Part shown: positions 26,884 to 38,749 of the stretch, in pieces
Layout of the letters: the number at the start of each line of letters is the position of its first letter
Numbering within the stretch: the stretch's first letter is position 1
DNA from: Apostichopus japonicus
Taxonomy: Eukaryota > Echinodermata > Holothuroidea > Aspidochirotida > Stichopodidae
Assembly (NCBI RefSeq): GCF_037975245.1
Contig: NC_092564.1
Location: 52,601-116,600, forward strand
DNA length: 64,000 nucleotides
Reading direction: 5' to 3'
Notes under the pieces: model-generated
Told to the model about the DNA's origin: nothing
The model's database searches: none
The model's input: the letters and a program-made list of their open reading frames with translations, nothing else
Position numbers and translations under genes: made by a program

Positions 26884-27155
26884 TCACGTCCCGACTGTCC
26901 ATTTTCTTCACGTCCCGATTGGGCACTTTCACGTCCCGATTGGGCACTTTCACGTCCCGACAGGGCATTCTCACGTCCCGATAGGGCATTCTCACGTCCC
27001 GATAGGGCATTTTGACGTCCCGATAGGGCATTTTGTACTTAGAAATTTTTTCACGTCCCGACTGGGCATTTTCACGTCCCGACTGGGCATTTTGACGTCC
27101 CGACTGGGCATTCTGACGTCCCGACTGGGCATTTTGACGTCCCAAGTGGGCATTG
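26884..27155 (+). repeat. 21-bp CpG-containing minisatellite beside the internal telomere
   Basis: About twelve units of 21 bp of the form CACGTCCCGACTGGGCATTTT occur, interrupted once at about 27032-27048 by tttgtacttagaaattt. Each unit has a CpG in CACGTCC or GACGTCC and a second in CCCGA. The proximal units read GACGTCCC, and the last one is the inverted counterpart of the junction motif at the terminal telomere. CpG-bearing tandem repeats next to telomeres act as promoters of telomeric RNA in humans; any such role here is a guess. Confidence 0.85.
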
Positions 27156-27160
27156 GTCTG

Positions 27161-27902
27161 AACCCTAACCCTAACCCTAACCCTAACCCTAACCCTAACC
27201 CTAACCCTAACCCTAACCCTAACCCTAACCCTAACCCTAACCCTAACCCTAACCCTAACCCTAACCCTAACCCTAACCCTAACCCTAACCCTAACCCTAA
27301 CCCTAACCCTAACCCTAACCCTAACCCTAACCCTAACCCTAACCCTAACCCTAACCCTAACCCTAACCCTAACCCTAACCCTAACCCTAACCCTAACCCT
27401 AACCCTAACCCTAACCCTAACCCTAACCCTAACCCTAACCCTAACCCTAACCCTAACCCTAACCCTAACCCTAACCCTAACCCTAACCCTAACCCTAACC
27501 CTAACCCTAACCCTAACCCTAACCCTAACCCTAACCCTAACCCTAACCCTAACCCTAACCCTAACCCTAACCCTAACCCTAACCCTAACCCTAACCCTAA
27601 CCCTAACCCTAACCCTAACCCTAACCCTAACCCTAACCCTAACCCTAACCCTAACCCTAACCCTAACCCTAACCCTAACCCTAACCCTAACCCTAACCCT
27701 AACCCTAACCCTAACCCTAACCCTAACCCCTAACCCTAACCCTAACCCTAACCCTAACCCTAACCCTAACCCTAACCCTAACCCTAACCCTAACCCTAAC
27801 CCTAACCCTAACCCTAACCCTAACCCCTAACCCTAACCCTAACCCTAACCCTAACCCTAACCCTAACCCTAACCCTAACCCTAACCCTAACCCTAACCCT
27901 AA
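27161..27902. repeat. Interstitial telomere tract, pure CCCTAA part
   Basis: About 740 bp of nearly perfect CCCTAA repeats in the same orientation as the terminal telomere. The only irregular units (CCCCTAA) are near 27727, 27824 and 27902. The tract begins abruptly after GGGCATTGGTCTGAA. The open frame of Asn-Pro repeats across it is meaningless. Confidence 0.97.
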
Positions 27903-29712
27903 CCCCTACCCTAACCCGTACCCTAACCCGTACCCTAACCCTAACCCGTACCCTAACCCGTACCCTAACCCGTACCCTAACCCGTACCCTAACCCGTACC
28001 CTAACCCGTACCCTAACCCGTACCCTAACCCGTACCCTAACCCTAACCCGTACCCTAACCCGTACCCTAACCCGTACCCTAACCCGTACCCTAACCCGTA
28101 CCCTAACCCGTACCCTAACCCGTACCCGTACCCTAACCCGTACCCTAACCCTAACCCGTACCCTAACCCTAACCCGTACCCTAACCCGTACCCTAACCCT
28201 AACCCGTACCCTAACCCGTACCCTAACCCGTACCCTAACCCGTACCCTAACCCGTACCCTAACCCGTACCCTAACCCTAACCCGTACCCTAACCCGTACC
28301 CTAACCCGTACCCTAACCCGTACCCTAACCCGTACCCTAACCCGTACCCTAACCCTAACCCGTACCCTAACCCTAACCCTAACCCTAACCCTAACCCTAA
28401 CCCTAACCCTAACCCCTAACCCTAACCCTAACCCTAACCCGTACCCTAACCCTAACCCGTACCCTAACCCGTACCCTAACCCTAACCCGTACCCTAACCC
28501 GTACCCTAACCCGTACCCTAACCCGTACCCTAACCCGTACCCTAACCCGTACCCTAACCCTAACCCTAACCCTAACCCGTACCCTAACCCGTACCCTAAC
28601 CCTAACCCTAACCCTAACCCGTACCCTAACCCTAACCCCTAACCCGTACCCTAACCCGTACCCTAACCCTAACCCGTACCCTAACCCGTACCCGTACCCT
28701 AACCCGTACCCTAACCCTAACCCGTACCCTAACCCGTACCCTAACCCGTACCCTAACCCGTACCCTAACCCGTACCCTAACCCGTACCCGTACCCGTACC
28801 CGTACCCGTACCCGTACCCGTACCCGTACCCGTACCCGTACCCGTACCCGTACCCGTACCCGTACCCGTACCCGTACCCGTACCCGTACCCTAACCCTAA
28901 CCCGTACCCTAACCCGTACCCTAACCCTAACCCGTACCCGTACCCCTAACCCGTACCCCTAACCCGTACCCTAACCCGTACCCTAACCCGTACCCGTACC
29001 CTAACCCGTACCCGTAACCGTACCCGTACCCTCACCCGTACCCTCACCCGTACCCTAACCCGTACCCTAACCCGTTCCCTATCCCTAACCCGTACCCGTA
29101 CCCGTACACGTACCCCTAACCCTAACCCTAACCCTAACCACTAACCCGTACCCCTAACCCGTACCCTAACCCGTACCCTAACCCTAACCCGTACCCTAAC
29201 CCGTACCCTAACCTGTACCCTAACCCCTAACCCTAACCCTAACCCCGTACCCGTACCCGTACCCGTACCCGTTCCCGTACCATAACCCGTACCCGTACCC
29301 GTACACGTACCCGTACACGTACCGTAACCCGTACACGTACCTGTACCCTCACCCGTACACGTACCCATACACGTTCCCGTACACGTACCCGTAACCGTAC
29401 CCCTAACCCGTACCCGTACCCTATCCCGTACCCGTACCCGTACCCGTACCCTAACCCGTACCCGTACCCTAACCCGTACCCGTACCGTACCCGTACCCGT
29501 AACCGTACCCCTAACCCGTGTCCGTACCACAACCCGGACCCCGTACCACGTATGACGTACCCCGTGCCACATACCGGTACCAGTACCCTAACCCGTACCC
29601 GTACCCGTCACCTAACACGTACCTGTACCAGTACCCGTACCCTGACACGTACCCTGACCTGTACCCCTAACCTCTACCGCTAACCTGTACCCTAACACGT
29701 ACCCTAACCCTG
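27903..29712. repeat. Degenerate telomere tract with CCCGTA variant
   Basis: The hexamer CCCGTA (TACGGG on the other strand) is interspersed with CCCTAA, often in strict 12-bp alternation. It becomes a pure CCCGTA run at about 28783-28890 (roughly 18 units). Beyond 28930 the tract decays, with CCCTCA, CACGTA, CTGTAC and other changes, until it ends near 29712. Such inward decay is typical of the old base of a telomere. Val-Arg and Gly-Thr rich open frames on the minus strand here are repeat artefacts. Confidence 0.95.
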
Positions 29713-31137
29713 TACCATGGGTACCTGTGCGGACTTGTTTTCAATAACAAAAATTAAAAAATTGGACCCCAGACGGAATTTTATTTCAGGGGGCACTTCA
29801 AAGTTTACACAACCTTCTACCCCAAACTGAAAACAGTAAACAAAAATGCACTGTATATCAAGATAAGTGTAAGGTGTAATAGATTTGCCTCGCAAATTAG
29901 AAGTAAAGGTTGGAAAAGTTTAGTTTCAATGATGACCACCTATCCCCACACTCCCAGTGTTAAATTTAGCACAATGTATAAGAACCACGGCTTTTCAACT
30001 GTCTTCTTTTTCCATTTTCATGGAAGACGCTCCTGAATCCTTAATGTATGTGTACTGCGTGCAAAATGAAAATGGCTCGATTTTCCCAATTACACTCTAA
30101 TGTAAAATCTTTTTTTTTTTTTTTTTTTTAAACGAACCGAGCAAATCCCAGTCAAGAAAATGTGTGCTATTTTTAGATATACGTCTTCTAAAGGGTTCAT
30201 ATAAATTTTAAATAAGTCATACGTGCCCTTTTTCTCAAAATCGATTTTCCTCGGTGTAAAATTCCTAGATACAACTTTTAAAGGCTTATTCGCACGCTCA
30301 TTTTCGAGACAAATATTGGACACAACAAGAAGTGGAATTTATAGCAATTAATAACTTATACATTCTGCAAAACATTTAGAACTTTCAGTAAAATCAATTG
30401 AGTGGTGACTAATAATTAATATTTTCCGTTTTTAAGAACGCCCGTGTCAGTTTCAGTTTTGGTGGCGGGCTTCATAACAAACAAATAATAACTCCATTGA
30501 CTTAGTGTGCAGTGCTATACTTTACACAGTTAAGCCACAGGAACCTAAATTTGGGAAAAGTGAAACTTACATCTAAGCGAACATTTTTACAATCATTTTT
30601 ATATAACATTATTAACAAGTCATCCGTTTCAAATCGAAAGAATGTTATCATTTAATATAACTGGACTTCCTGGACCGTCTGAAATAATTTCTTTCAATGT
30701 GGACAATAAAACTAGGAAAACCAAAGTATATAGTATATAATGGAGAAAGGTATCAATTAAAGTTTGAGACACCAGAGAATCAGATCGGATTGTTTAACAT
30801 GAAATTCAGTCTTCGGTTGAGCTCGAAAATACGTAATTTTGATTTTGGAATACTATGTTAACTATGAAAACCGGGTATGTGAATATTTCAAGTGAAAATT
30901 AAAGTGATTTGGGGGTTTCTCAGCAACAATATATATTTGGAAGGACTCTTGTTGCAAACTGACCAGATTTTACGTACCTGGATATAGCATTATACATTAG
31001 CATGCACTTTCAACGTGTACAATTTTGATCTAGTCAATCGATGAAAAGGGGCATATTTGTAGCGAAAGTTGTCTTTTCCAATACTTTAAACACTACAGGT
31101 GACACAAAACAAGGCTCTCACACTGTATATATTTTTG
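29713..31137. other. Single-copy DNA, no gene recognised
   Basis: This is AT-rich sequence with a T run at about 30111-30129. Open frames are short on both strands. I see no splice-flanked open exon, no tandem structure and no transposon termini. Confidence 0.6.
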
Positions 31138-31905
31138 AAGCATGCTGGATGGATAGGGGCCAAAGCATTTCCGTGTTACCGTTAAACTAAGGTCAGAAGT
31201 GATGATATAATGGTCATTGGAACAAACACTCTTTCGAACGGGTAAGACGCATTGTGGTACTCTTCTGCACTGTCATTCGAGTTCATTTGACCCATTGGTT
31301 AGGTGGTCCAACCCAGCAAACACAAAAACGTTTTTAACACGTTATTAAAACGTTTCGTCTTTTGTACAGTGGTGTAATAAATAGGCCTATGTCACGAAAA
31401 CGTTTTCAGGCTATTATTTCAAATAATTTTCCCATTAAAACATTAATATAATATTGATATAACAGTAATATCGGATAAAAACGTTATGCCGACGTTTTTA
31501 GAACATCACATTTAACGTTATAAAAACATGTTTTAGCGGCTCTTATAAAAATGTTATGATAACGTTTTGTGTTTGCTGGGAAGGCGTGCTGGATGGATTA
31601 GGGCACAAAGCAAGCTTTTTTTTCTTCGTCGTCCTGTTACATTCATCTAACGAGTGATGTTGTAGTGGTCATATGAATTAGTCAAGCACTCTTTGGACAA
31701 GGTAAAATACATCATGGGACACTTATTCCTTGTCTTTAAAGTGGATATGACCCATTGGTTAGGTGTTCCAAGGCGTGCTGGTTTTTATCAGGGCCCACAC
31801 GGTGACGGTGTAGTGGTCATTTTAATTGGTCAGGTTCTATTTGGACCGGGCAAAACGCAATGTGAGACTGTTCTAAATCGTCTTTAGAGTTCATATCACC
31901 ATAGA
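31138..31905. repeat. Three diverged tandem units of about 170-190 bp
   Basis: The units share GCGTGCTGGATGGAT..GGGC, then gtggtcat, an actctttgga step, cattgtgg/cattatgg-like text and finally a GACCCATTGGTTAGGTG-TCCAA end. They begin near 31138, 31583 and 31772. The first is separated from the second by an inserted element at 31312-31580. The third is shorter and fades at about 31905. Confidence 0.7.
31312..31580. mobile_element. MITE with CCCAGCAAACACAAAA inverted termini
   Basis: The element is 269 bp and non-coding. Its left end CCCAGCAAACACAAAAACG is matched by the reverse complement of its right end CGTTTTGTGTTTGCTGGG. Internal AACGTT-type palindromes recur. It interrupts a tandem unit whose neighbour keeps the intact site (ttccaaggcgtgctgg at about 31767-31781), giving an apparent AA duplication. 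That makes the insertion boundaries firm. The superfamily is not clear. Confidence 0.8.
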
Positions 31906-32112
31906 CAAACCTCTTAAGTGTTAGAAAATACGCCAAAATCGGGTTTTTCAAAGACGGAACAAATCTTGGACATCTTGTTAGATATCAATCTGCTGGCCAT
32001 ATGTATATCATTGTCCATTAAGTATCAATGTCGAATAACCGGTACCACTTACTCATTCGCGAATGTCGAACGAGGAACGCGGAATAAGTAACTAACTTCA
32101 CACCCGTCCAAT

Positions 32113-32200
32113 ATGGAGCTGATACCAATCTTACGAAAAGCATCAATGTTTCATATTGTTTATCTCGTGATAACATTCCTAAATCTTTGTCTTGCGCAAG
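32113..32200 (+). CDS. Exon 1: start codon and signal peptide
   Basis: The ATG at 32113 opens 29 codons plus one base, ending at a strong donor (CAAG|GTAAGA). The peptide has Arg-Lys at residues 8-9, a hydrophobic core from about residue 13 to 27 (Phe-His-Ile-Val-Tyr-Leu-Val-Ile onward) and a small-residue end Leu-Cys-Leu-Ala before Gln. This fits a cleavable signal sequence cut after Ala28. Met12 is a possible alternative start that would keep the core. The phase 1 donor matches the phase 1 acceptor of the exon at 38301. No TATA box is obvious upstream. Confidence 0.7.
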
Positions 32201-34284
32201 GTAAGAAGGAAGCCCCATATACCATTTTCACCGTCAGAGTGGGAAATATTTACTTTCTTTAGGGACCTTAACTAGGCTAGGTTTGACATAGCTTAACGTT
32301 TGGCTAGGCCTATCACGGTAAGTTCGTCAGTACAGGTAGGTCAATATATAGTATTGCCATCAAATTTTAAGCATAACATATTGTAGCTGAGTGTGCCAAA
32401 CATGGCAGGGGATATTAAGACACATTATTGCATGCATGTTTCAGCTGTTATCAAGTGTTTCCCAAACATGACTCAATTTATATTGAGCAAAACAGAGTCA
32501 GACAAAAGAGATGCCACGAAAAGTGAATAGACTGGTCATATTTCATGGGACTTAGGGTTAGCAGAAAATACTGATCCTCGCAAAAGAATTGTTACAAAAC
32601 AGGAAGCAAAAGTGGTTAAGGCTAGGCTAGTCAATTTCCTGCTTGGATTTATTAAATGATGTCTAATCGATCAACTGATCCAGTTATGACAAGATTAGCC
32701 TATGTGATTTTTAAGTGGGTTCACTTTTTGAACAAATTAAACAGGGGTGTCCACATGTTGTCATGTTTTCTTTCACCAAGGTATACATTGCATTTTGATG
32801 GAAGGATTTCCCAATGTGAAACAATGCAAAATGTCACATTTTGATTTTGGTCAATGGCAGTTAACACTTAAAACAAGGTTGTAAACATAATATCTGTGAC
32901 AGCCAGAACGTAACAAAACCTAATCCTCAGTTACAGTAGTTTGGTTACGTAGAAAATAGGATCGAGAGGGACAATCAAGTCACCATCAATGACCCTATAA
33001 TGGGAGAGAACAAAAAATTAAGACACAAAATCTGACACAATATCAATGCTTAAAGTATCAGTACTGACGTGTTTGCTGATTTATTTTGGAATCAAACTTC
33101 CAAAGCAGATTCAGGGTTACTTATTCTAATGGAATCCATTATGGTAACAGTCCCCTTACACTGAAAGGGCTAAATTTCGACTGGAATTTTTTGCATAGTG
33201 CTGCATATCTGGCAATATCACACATGGTGGAGCCTGTTTTATAAGATAAGCAAGATAAGAATGACCACAAGATCGCTTATGTGATATAATTTACAAGTTT
33301 CACAGGACATAAGGGATTATATGCACTTCAATGAGCAATCAAGATAGTAAAGAGTGTATAGCTGAAAGGGTATTGACTTCTTAACATACATGTGTTGAGT
33401 GGAAGACTTTTAAAGTGGAAGCATTTTGAACTCACCACTGTATATGTCATCCCAAGACCTCATCTATCTTCAGAAGTTGTAACTATGTTTCTATGTATAA
33501 ATAATAACACAGATAAAGGATGAGAGAAAAGTTACTACATTAATATATTACTGCAGGGAAGGAAAAGATAGGATTGAACCACTTTGTGTTAATATACAAA
33601 CAAAGAAGTACAACACAGAAAACAATATTATAATGCATTGTTGGTTTTTCCAGTTTATTATTTGCATGCGCAAGTTCAATGTGGGGCAGTCTGGCCCTCC
33701 ATACACTCGCTCAGTGGCCCTGGCAAGGCGATTTCATAATCAACAGTGGTGTTCCGTCGAGGTTGACCTAGTCATCCGATTTCAAAACATCCGAAAATGT
33801 CTGAAAACGTCTGAAAGTGCCAGGAACTGACTGGTTCCGTCAACGCGTCTGGTTAAAAAAAAAAAGTCATACCCAGTATTCAAAGCCAAAAGTGTCTGAA
33901 AACGTCCAATGTAAAGTTTACTAGCCCAATAGTAACAAAAGAGTGGAGTGTTTATCTAGAGCATTTGCGGTCACACGGCCGTGACGATTCCTCAGCGTGA
34001 TAATAATAGTCTGTAAGGATTACAAGTTCACTGACAAAACTCTGTGCAGAAATATTTACTCACTATCATTTACTATTTTGATACTTAACTGTACAGAGCT
34101 AGCAAGGAACATTTTATCCCTGATGTAATCAATATCAATGATATCCATTATGATAACCAGTTGAGCTAATACCATAACAATGTGACTATCTGTCTGTTTG
34201 CTAAAAGCAGTTCAAAGTAAGGCTGCACGGTTTTGTCTGAAGGAAAAATCGATCGCTTCTTGGTTGCGATGATTATCCCAACCA
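32201..34284 (+). other. Intron 1, first part: no further feature recognised
   Basis: This is AT-rich intronic DNA. A short open stretch at 33633-33830 has no recognisable similarity or flanking splice sites. No transposon ends or RNA gene were seen. Confidence 0.5.
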
Positions 34285-35060
34285 ATGTAGTCATGATGGT
34301 GTGTGTGTGTGTGTGTTTGGGTGCACGTAGTGAGAGGAAGAACCATGTTGTTTTTTGTGACGGTCAAAGGTCATAGGTCATCTGAAGTCACCAGATGTCA
34401 AAAACTGAAACCAAGTAAACATGATATCTCAAGATAGGAACCATGGAGTCTTTCATACTTGGTATGTTGATATATCACATTGACAAGAAAAACCATATAT
34501 TCTTTCTTGTAGAGGCCAAGGTCATTTGAGGTCACCAGTATAGGTAAAAAACTGAAAAACTTTGTAAACACGATATCTATATGAAGTTAGGAATATGGCT
34601 ACTTTTCATACTTAGCATTTTGATGCATTATAGGAAGTACAAGAACTGTATTGTTTTTGGGTGGAGGTCAAAAGTCGTCTGAGGTCACCAGAGGTTATCA
34701 GAGGTCAAGTACTGGAAACCTTGTAAACGATATCTTATGATAGGAAGTATGAAGACTTTTTTAGATGTGTCATGCATAATTTGCATCATATTCAGTTGAA
34801 GACCTGTTTGTTTTTGGTGGAGGTTAAAGGTCATCTGAGGTCAAACACTGAAACATGGTAAACACTATATTTCAAGTTAGGAACCATGGCTCTTGTTCAT
34901 AGTTGGCATGTAAATGTGTTATATTGTATAAAAGAACTCAATTGTTTGCTGTGAATGTCAAAGGTCATCTGGGGCACCAACAATCAAACTCTTAAAAACA
35001 TTGAAACATGGTATCTCATTGTAGAAGTAAGGACATTTATATTACAAGACCTGTATCTGG
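34285..35060. repeat. Dispersed AGGTCA-rich repeat, copy 1
   Basis: The copy starts with a GATGGTGTGTGTGTG head. Diverged units of about 130 bp follow, each built of 'cat-ctt-agcat/ggtatg', 'acaagaac-', 'tggaggtcaaaggtcatctgaggtcacca' and 'aaactgaaa..ttgtaaacac/tgatatct'. A CGGTCAAAGGTCA element lies at 34361-34373. The 3' hairpin end of other copies is absent. Confidence 0.75.
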
Positions 35061-35299
35061 TGAACAAGCAGAAGTAGATCGATGCAATTTTGGCATTATG
35101 GTTATAATTAAAAACGGTTAATCCTGAAGGACAGTTTGTTGTAATGTACGTATGCTACCTATTTTGGAATGACAGTAAGTTTAATTCATATTCATTGTCG
35201 TTACAGCGGTATTGTTGCATATTTTAACATCTTTGTTTGCCATTTATTAAGGTAAAACTTAGACACTAAACTAGGCTCTTTGGCCAGAAGCTCATAATG

Positions 35300-35980
35300 C
35301 CCCATTTCATAGCATTTCATACTTGAGCAAGCTCAAAGTCCCTAGCAACTACATCAATATAGCTGAGCTTATGTTTTCCCCTATTTCTCCTTCCATGTTT
35401 TGGTGTCCACATGATAAGTTGAGAGACTGGTTCCTTGGTGTTCCTGTATGAGTGCCCTGCTAGCTTGAGACGGCGTTGTTGTATCTTACAGGATAGTTTT
35501 GGTTCATTGCCATACAGTTCAGTATTTGTCATATGTTGACTCCAATGTACATTTAAACATCTCCGTAAAAGTCTTGTGTAGCACCCATCTAGTTTTGCTT
35601 CCAATTCCTTCGTAAAGTTCTGTCCATGTATCGGAGCCATACATGATGACAGACTGTACAGTTGATTTAAAAATGTCTAGTTTGGTCTTTCTGTTGAGGC
35701 CAGATTTCCACACAGTGTCCATTTTATTACAAGCAGACCATGCCATGCCAATTCTTTTGTTGATTTCACTTTTACTGTCTCACAAGGGAACCAAGGTACT
35801 TGTAGTTGTCGAATTCATTTAGTTTTGCACCACTACTTATTTTGATGTCCATTTTGTCCTGGGTTTTGATGTTGACTGTGAGATATTCAGTTTTTGACTC
35901 ATAAAGTCTAAGGCCCCGACTTCTTGCATGCTTTTCTAACTTTTGCAGTAGCTCTTGACCGTTCATGCAGTATTTCTTAA
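35300..35980 (-). pseudogene. Non-LTR retrotransposon fragment, C-terminal part of the RT protein
   Basis: On the minus strand three pieces of one protein lie in successive frames: 35966-35772 (leu-rich start with YESKTEYLTVN), 35746-35519 (GLNRKTKLDIFKSTVQSVIMYGSDTW) and 35640-35317 (LEAKLDGCYTRLLRRC, later HGRRNRGKHKLSYIDV). The order and motifs match the region after the YADD box of the ORF2-type protein of non-LTR retrotransposons. At least two frameshifts break it, and the catalytic part is missing. I cannot assign the clade with confidence. Confidence 0.8.
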
Positions 35981-38297
35981 ATGAACAATTTCAGTGGGAG
36001 TTTTTTGTGCAGAATAATAAGGAAACAAGAATTTACTGGGTGCTCACAGGGACATGTTCTGACTTAAAAAATGTACACTACAAAGAGACACATTTAAATG
36101 CTACATACTATTATCCTGTCTGTTACAGAATTGTTTGAACTTGATTTAAAAATGTATTGGATACTTAGGTGTAAAACTGATTTGGCTGTATTTCAGGCTG
36201 TCATTCCAAGGGGTTTTGTGATTTTACCTGTGTAAGGTTAAGAATTTCTTTTCACTTCGAAATAGATTATGAATCACAACATCATTCTTTCAAACTCCAT
36301 TCCCTCGTTTCGATATATGATTATTGTGCAATCTATTTCTGCCAACCATCAGCAAAAATAGAAACACCCACGCAAACTGATAGAATTAATGGAATGGAAT
36401 TATGCAGCAAAGTTTTGGAGAAATCATTACAGATGATGACAGTATCATTTCAATTTTTGTGATGAATAAAAAAAAAAAATTCTAACATTGTGACTTGCAT
36501 TGTGCCATGCAATAATCTGTACAGTTGTTTATACAGTGAATGTACAATAGCAGTGATCAAATCTGTGGCAAGGGTCTTGTGTACACAACTACACATGACT
36601 ACTAAGATGCAAAAATATTTTTAGAAAACTTGTTACGGACTATAAGCCAATAAAAGGAAAACATCGGACTAATTGATAACAAATATCTTTAACATAACTG
36701 TGGTTGGCAATGTATTGTGGCCTGTACAACTTAAATGGGTGACAATGCATTAATATTACTGCTGAAATACTTTTTTGACATGGCAGTGGTCTATGAAACT
36801 CTTTACTTTTGTCATGTATGCACTGTAGGCATAGGAATGATGCACTTTGGCATTGTTTGTTTTTCTTGTGGGAATCTCATGAAATGCACTGGTCTGTCCG
36901 ACAACCTCCAATTTGATTATCTGAATAGAAAACACACTGTCCTCTCAGAAAGTTTACCAGAATGGATCAACACGTACCACTGGCCTTATTTTCGGAGCCT
37001 TTGCATAAAAAAGTGTCTGTTATTAATAGTGTCTTCCTGTTCGTTAAATATTACTACTGCAGTATTAACACTGCAGTAGTCATAATTTTTCAGCCATTCT
37101 TACAATTGTATGGGTACTTTTGCATGATCCTGTTTCTCTGGTGTTTCATATTTTAATAATGTATGGAACCGGCTAACACCACGGATTCAAAATGGGTTCT
37201 AGTAATGATACTGGTTAACCATGCAGCTTAGTTTACAAAGTCTGAGCATTGCACACAGCCCATACATGTGTTCAATCCTAAAGAAAGCTTCTAGGTTGTT
37301 GCAGCTAACAGAGGCTTCATTATTTTTTACACATAGAAGAGTTTGACCGTCATTGGGATTATGACAGGTACAAATATTAAAATCCTTTAATGCTCTCTCC
37401 CCTTAGGGATTTACTCTGATCTTAATGACAAATACTGACAGTGGTGGGTTGGTGAGGGGATATAAAAATTGTACAAGGATAAGCGGTGAATGACCGTTCT
37501 ATCCATGGTCATAATTGACTGAATATGATATCATTTTCAAGCATATCTTCATAGGATTACAATCTATTTCCAACCAAAAGGTTTCAGGATTTTCCATGGC
37601 TCACCTATCAATCAAATGATTCTGTGCCTTGATCAATATGTATGACATTAGCTAGAAATAAAGAACTGACATTTATTTCAGGAGGATTTTGCAACTGGAA
37701 AGATGCTCTGCATGCCAATGAATGATTTGATTACAAATTTGATTAAAAATGATTTGATTTGATTACAATGATTTGATAACACTCTCTGGACATCCCGACC
37801 CCACATGAAATCTGGCAATTCTGTACTTTGCATGGTGCAAATCTATGGTTTTTTACACAACATGTGTTCGTGGGAAAAGTTTTGCAAACCCACTCTGCCC
37901 CCCCCCCCCCCTCAAAACTTGTCCCAAAATATAGAATACCTTGGGTTCCTGTTGCTATTTGTTCTGTGGTGACATAACAATAGCATTATTTAACTACTAC
38001 CTATGTGGGTGAGAACATTTGAGGCAGGTCCAGCAAACACAACAATACTGATGTAACTAGCTCTTCATTATACTGTACAATGTTCATTTACTTATTGTTT
38101 GCATCACAAACACATGGATTTTTCTGTCAGAGCTATGTCCACTCAAACACCATACTGTACATACATGGTATGATTGCAATTTTGTAACCACATTACTAGT
38201 TTGGAGTGTGAATGTCTTTAGATTGAGATAAGGCCATAGGAATAATGTATCCATATTAAACCAATAGAGATGATAAAACTGATATTTTTGGTTCCAG
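35981..38297 (+). other. Intron 1, last part: no gene recognised
   Basis: AT-rich intronic sequence with a C run near 37896-37911 and a tandem gattTGATT patch at about 37720-37775. An open frame of 114 codons at 36735 has random composition and no splice context. Confidence 0.5.
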
Positions 38298-38300
38298 CAG

Positions 38301-38446
38301 ATGTTACACCATATCAACCTGAGTGCCAATCCTTGGATAATGTCATCTCAGAAATAAACCAGAACATAGCGGAGGTCCCTGGAAGCAGTGCAGATTGTGT
38401 TAAGTTTGCTGATTGCACAGGTGCTCAATGTAGGTTAACCCTGATG
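38301..38446 (+). CDS. Exon 2: first cysteine part of module 1
   Basis: The exon runs from a TTCCAGCAG acceptor to ATG|GTAAGC, phase 1 to 0. It encodes 48 full codons after a split Asp. Cys residues are arranged as C-x23-C-x5-C-x4-C, with a helical-looking stretch between the first two (SLDNVISEINQN). The last three Cys have the same spacing as in exon 5, the main evidence that this is a repeated module. The acceptor is a NAGNAG pair, so an exon starting at 38298 (one extra Ala) is equally in frame. Splicing to exon 1 puts the new N-terminus at Gln-Asp-Val after signal cleavage. Confidence 0.8.
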
Positions 38447-38749
38447 GTAAGCAATCTATATCATTTTTCTGTTGCTATATGAATAATCAAAAGTTAAACC
38501 TTGTCTATAAATACAGTAGTTCATACTTTCAATTGAGAGAATTGAGTGCAAGTAAGATGTATACCTATTTAGACCTTGATCATTGGGATCTGGATAATTG
38601 CTATTGAAATGTTACAAGTTCTTTTTACAGTTAATTTCACTGGACTGATTGAAAGGTTTGTAAATCTTTAGGGGAGTTAAAGGAGAGAAGAACTTCCATT
38701 TTGACATATAAAAAGTGGTTTTTGTTATTGATGGTAATCGTAACCTTTA

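Noticed and set aside
27092-27733. 213-codon frame of Asn-Pro repeats
   Set aside because: It is the translation of CCCTAA telomere repeats.
29141-29572. Minus-strand frames rich in Arg-Val and Gly-Thr
   Set aside because: They translate degenerate CCCGTA repeats in two frames at once.
36735-37079. 114-codon plus-strand open frame
   Set aside because: Random composition, no splice sites in register and no similarity to the module exons.
38031-38046. CCAGCAAACACAAC as another MITE end
   Set aside because: Only one end matches the termini of the element at 31312; no partner end was found nearby.
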